Source of the DNA: Pseudomonadota bacterium
GTDB lineage: Bacteria > Chloroflexota > UBA6077 > JAJPHF01
Direction: 5' to 3'
Length of the DNA: 23,420 nucleotides
NCBI GenBank assembly: GCA_021325365.1
Contig: JAJPHF010000129.1
Span: forward strand, 1-23,420
A program made the position numbers and the translations under genes. The notes beneath the pieces are model-generated. The model was not told the origin of the DNA. It worked only from the letters and a program-made list of their open reading frames with translations, and made no database searches. Within the stretch, counting starts at the first letter, position 1; every line of letters starts with the position of its first letter. Of this stretch, positions 23,258 through 23,420 are shown in pieces.

Positions 23258-23311
23258 GTAGGGCCGGGGGCCCAGTGCCTAGTATACCAGGCGCTGGGTC
23301 CCCGGCCCTAC
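23258..23311. repeat. 23-base inverted repeat between two tRNA genes
   Basis: Arms 23258-23280 and 23289-23311 around an 8-base centre. They differ from perfect complementarity at two positions, which are G-U pairs in a plus-strand RNA but C-A mismatches in a minus-strand RNA. It may end the initiator tRNA transcript, though the T-run after it on the minus strand is poor. Confidence 0.7.
23281..23289 (-). promoter_or_regulatory. Possible extended -10 for tRNA-Glu(TTC)
   Basis: Minus strand TGG-TATACT lies at the centre of the inverted repeat, 31 bases before the mature tRNA-Glu. No good -35; it sits inside the repeat arm. The tRNA could instead be read through from tRNA-Met. Confidence 0.45.
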
Positions 23312-23315
23312 GGGG

Positions 23316-23387
<72 letters not shown>

Positions 23388-23409
23388 CTGGAGGGGGCGG
23401 CACCGACCT

Positions 23410-23415
23410 ATTGTC
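23410..23415 (-). promoter_or_regulatory. Possible -10 for the initiator tRNA
   Basis: Minus strand GACAAT (23415-23410), 22 bases before the tRNA start. The -35 region would be beyond the window edge, so it cannot be checked here. Confidence 0.4.
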
Positions 23416-23420
23416 CCAAC

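Overview
The window is a GC-rich stretch (my impression is close to 70% G+C) of a bacterial chromosome, almost certainly core rather than accessory DNA. Type-2 IleRS with CxxCG zinc knuckles, a stand-alone RecJ, a CHASE2 adenylate cyclase with the C-terminal WDGV tail, a DUF6941-like protein, a YfhO-type membrane protein, secreted proteins with a GWA...GTGV...VYLDG domain, and tRNAs without encoded CCA together suggest Chloroflexota, possibly the Thermomicrobia/Sphaerobacter side. That placement is inference. No phage, insertion sequence, CRISPR array or rRNA was seen.

Layout. 1-5694 (+): translation block, the 3' part of ileS, an rluD-type pseudouridine synthase and gltX. 5699-5976 (+): tRNA-Gln(CTG) and tRNA-Glu(CTC) behind a near-consensus promoter, closed by a strong intrinsic terminator. 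6016-11054: four genes on + for exported proteins rich in Gly, Tyr, Phe and Pro, interrupted only by the ribosomal protein L25/Ctc gene on the opposite strand. 11188-15521 (-): probable operon DUF6941-like, CHASE2 adenylate cyclase, recJ. 15786-17362 (+): CoxG-like SRPBCC protein, zinc-ribbon/TM/SH3 protein, and a small two-TM protein. 17476-22561 (-): YfhO-like protein, rsmI, tatD and a long-chain polyprenyl synthase; tatD and the synthase overlap by four bases. 22757-23122 (+): a membrane-anchored Trm112-like zinc ribbon. 23177-23387 (-): tRNA-Glu(TTC) and initiator tRNA-Met.

Most genes serve housekeeping roles: tRNA charging and modification, rRNA methylation, DNA repair and quinone side-chain synthesis. 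gltX sits beside a tRNA-Gln with a U1-A72 pair and a tRNA-Glu, which fits a non-discriminating GluRS plus GatCAB route to Gln-tRNA.

The most novel part is the exported-protein cluster. Three of its intergenic regions (before the genes at 6283, 7472 and 9738) carry a shared two-part motif, GTGyAAC-like then 16-17 bases then CGTTTAA. In two of them the second half extends to the identical 12-mer CGTTTAATAGGG. This looks like a small regulon of surface or matrix proteins under one alternative sigma factor or regulator. Other items to follow up are possible mutually exclusive hairpins over the ribosome binding site of the gene at 16943, a recurrent TGn-TANANT extended -10 promoter type, a nearly leaderless tatD, and a 23-base inverted repeat around a -10 element between the last two tRNA genes.
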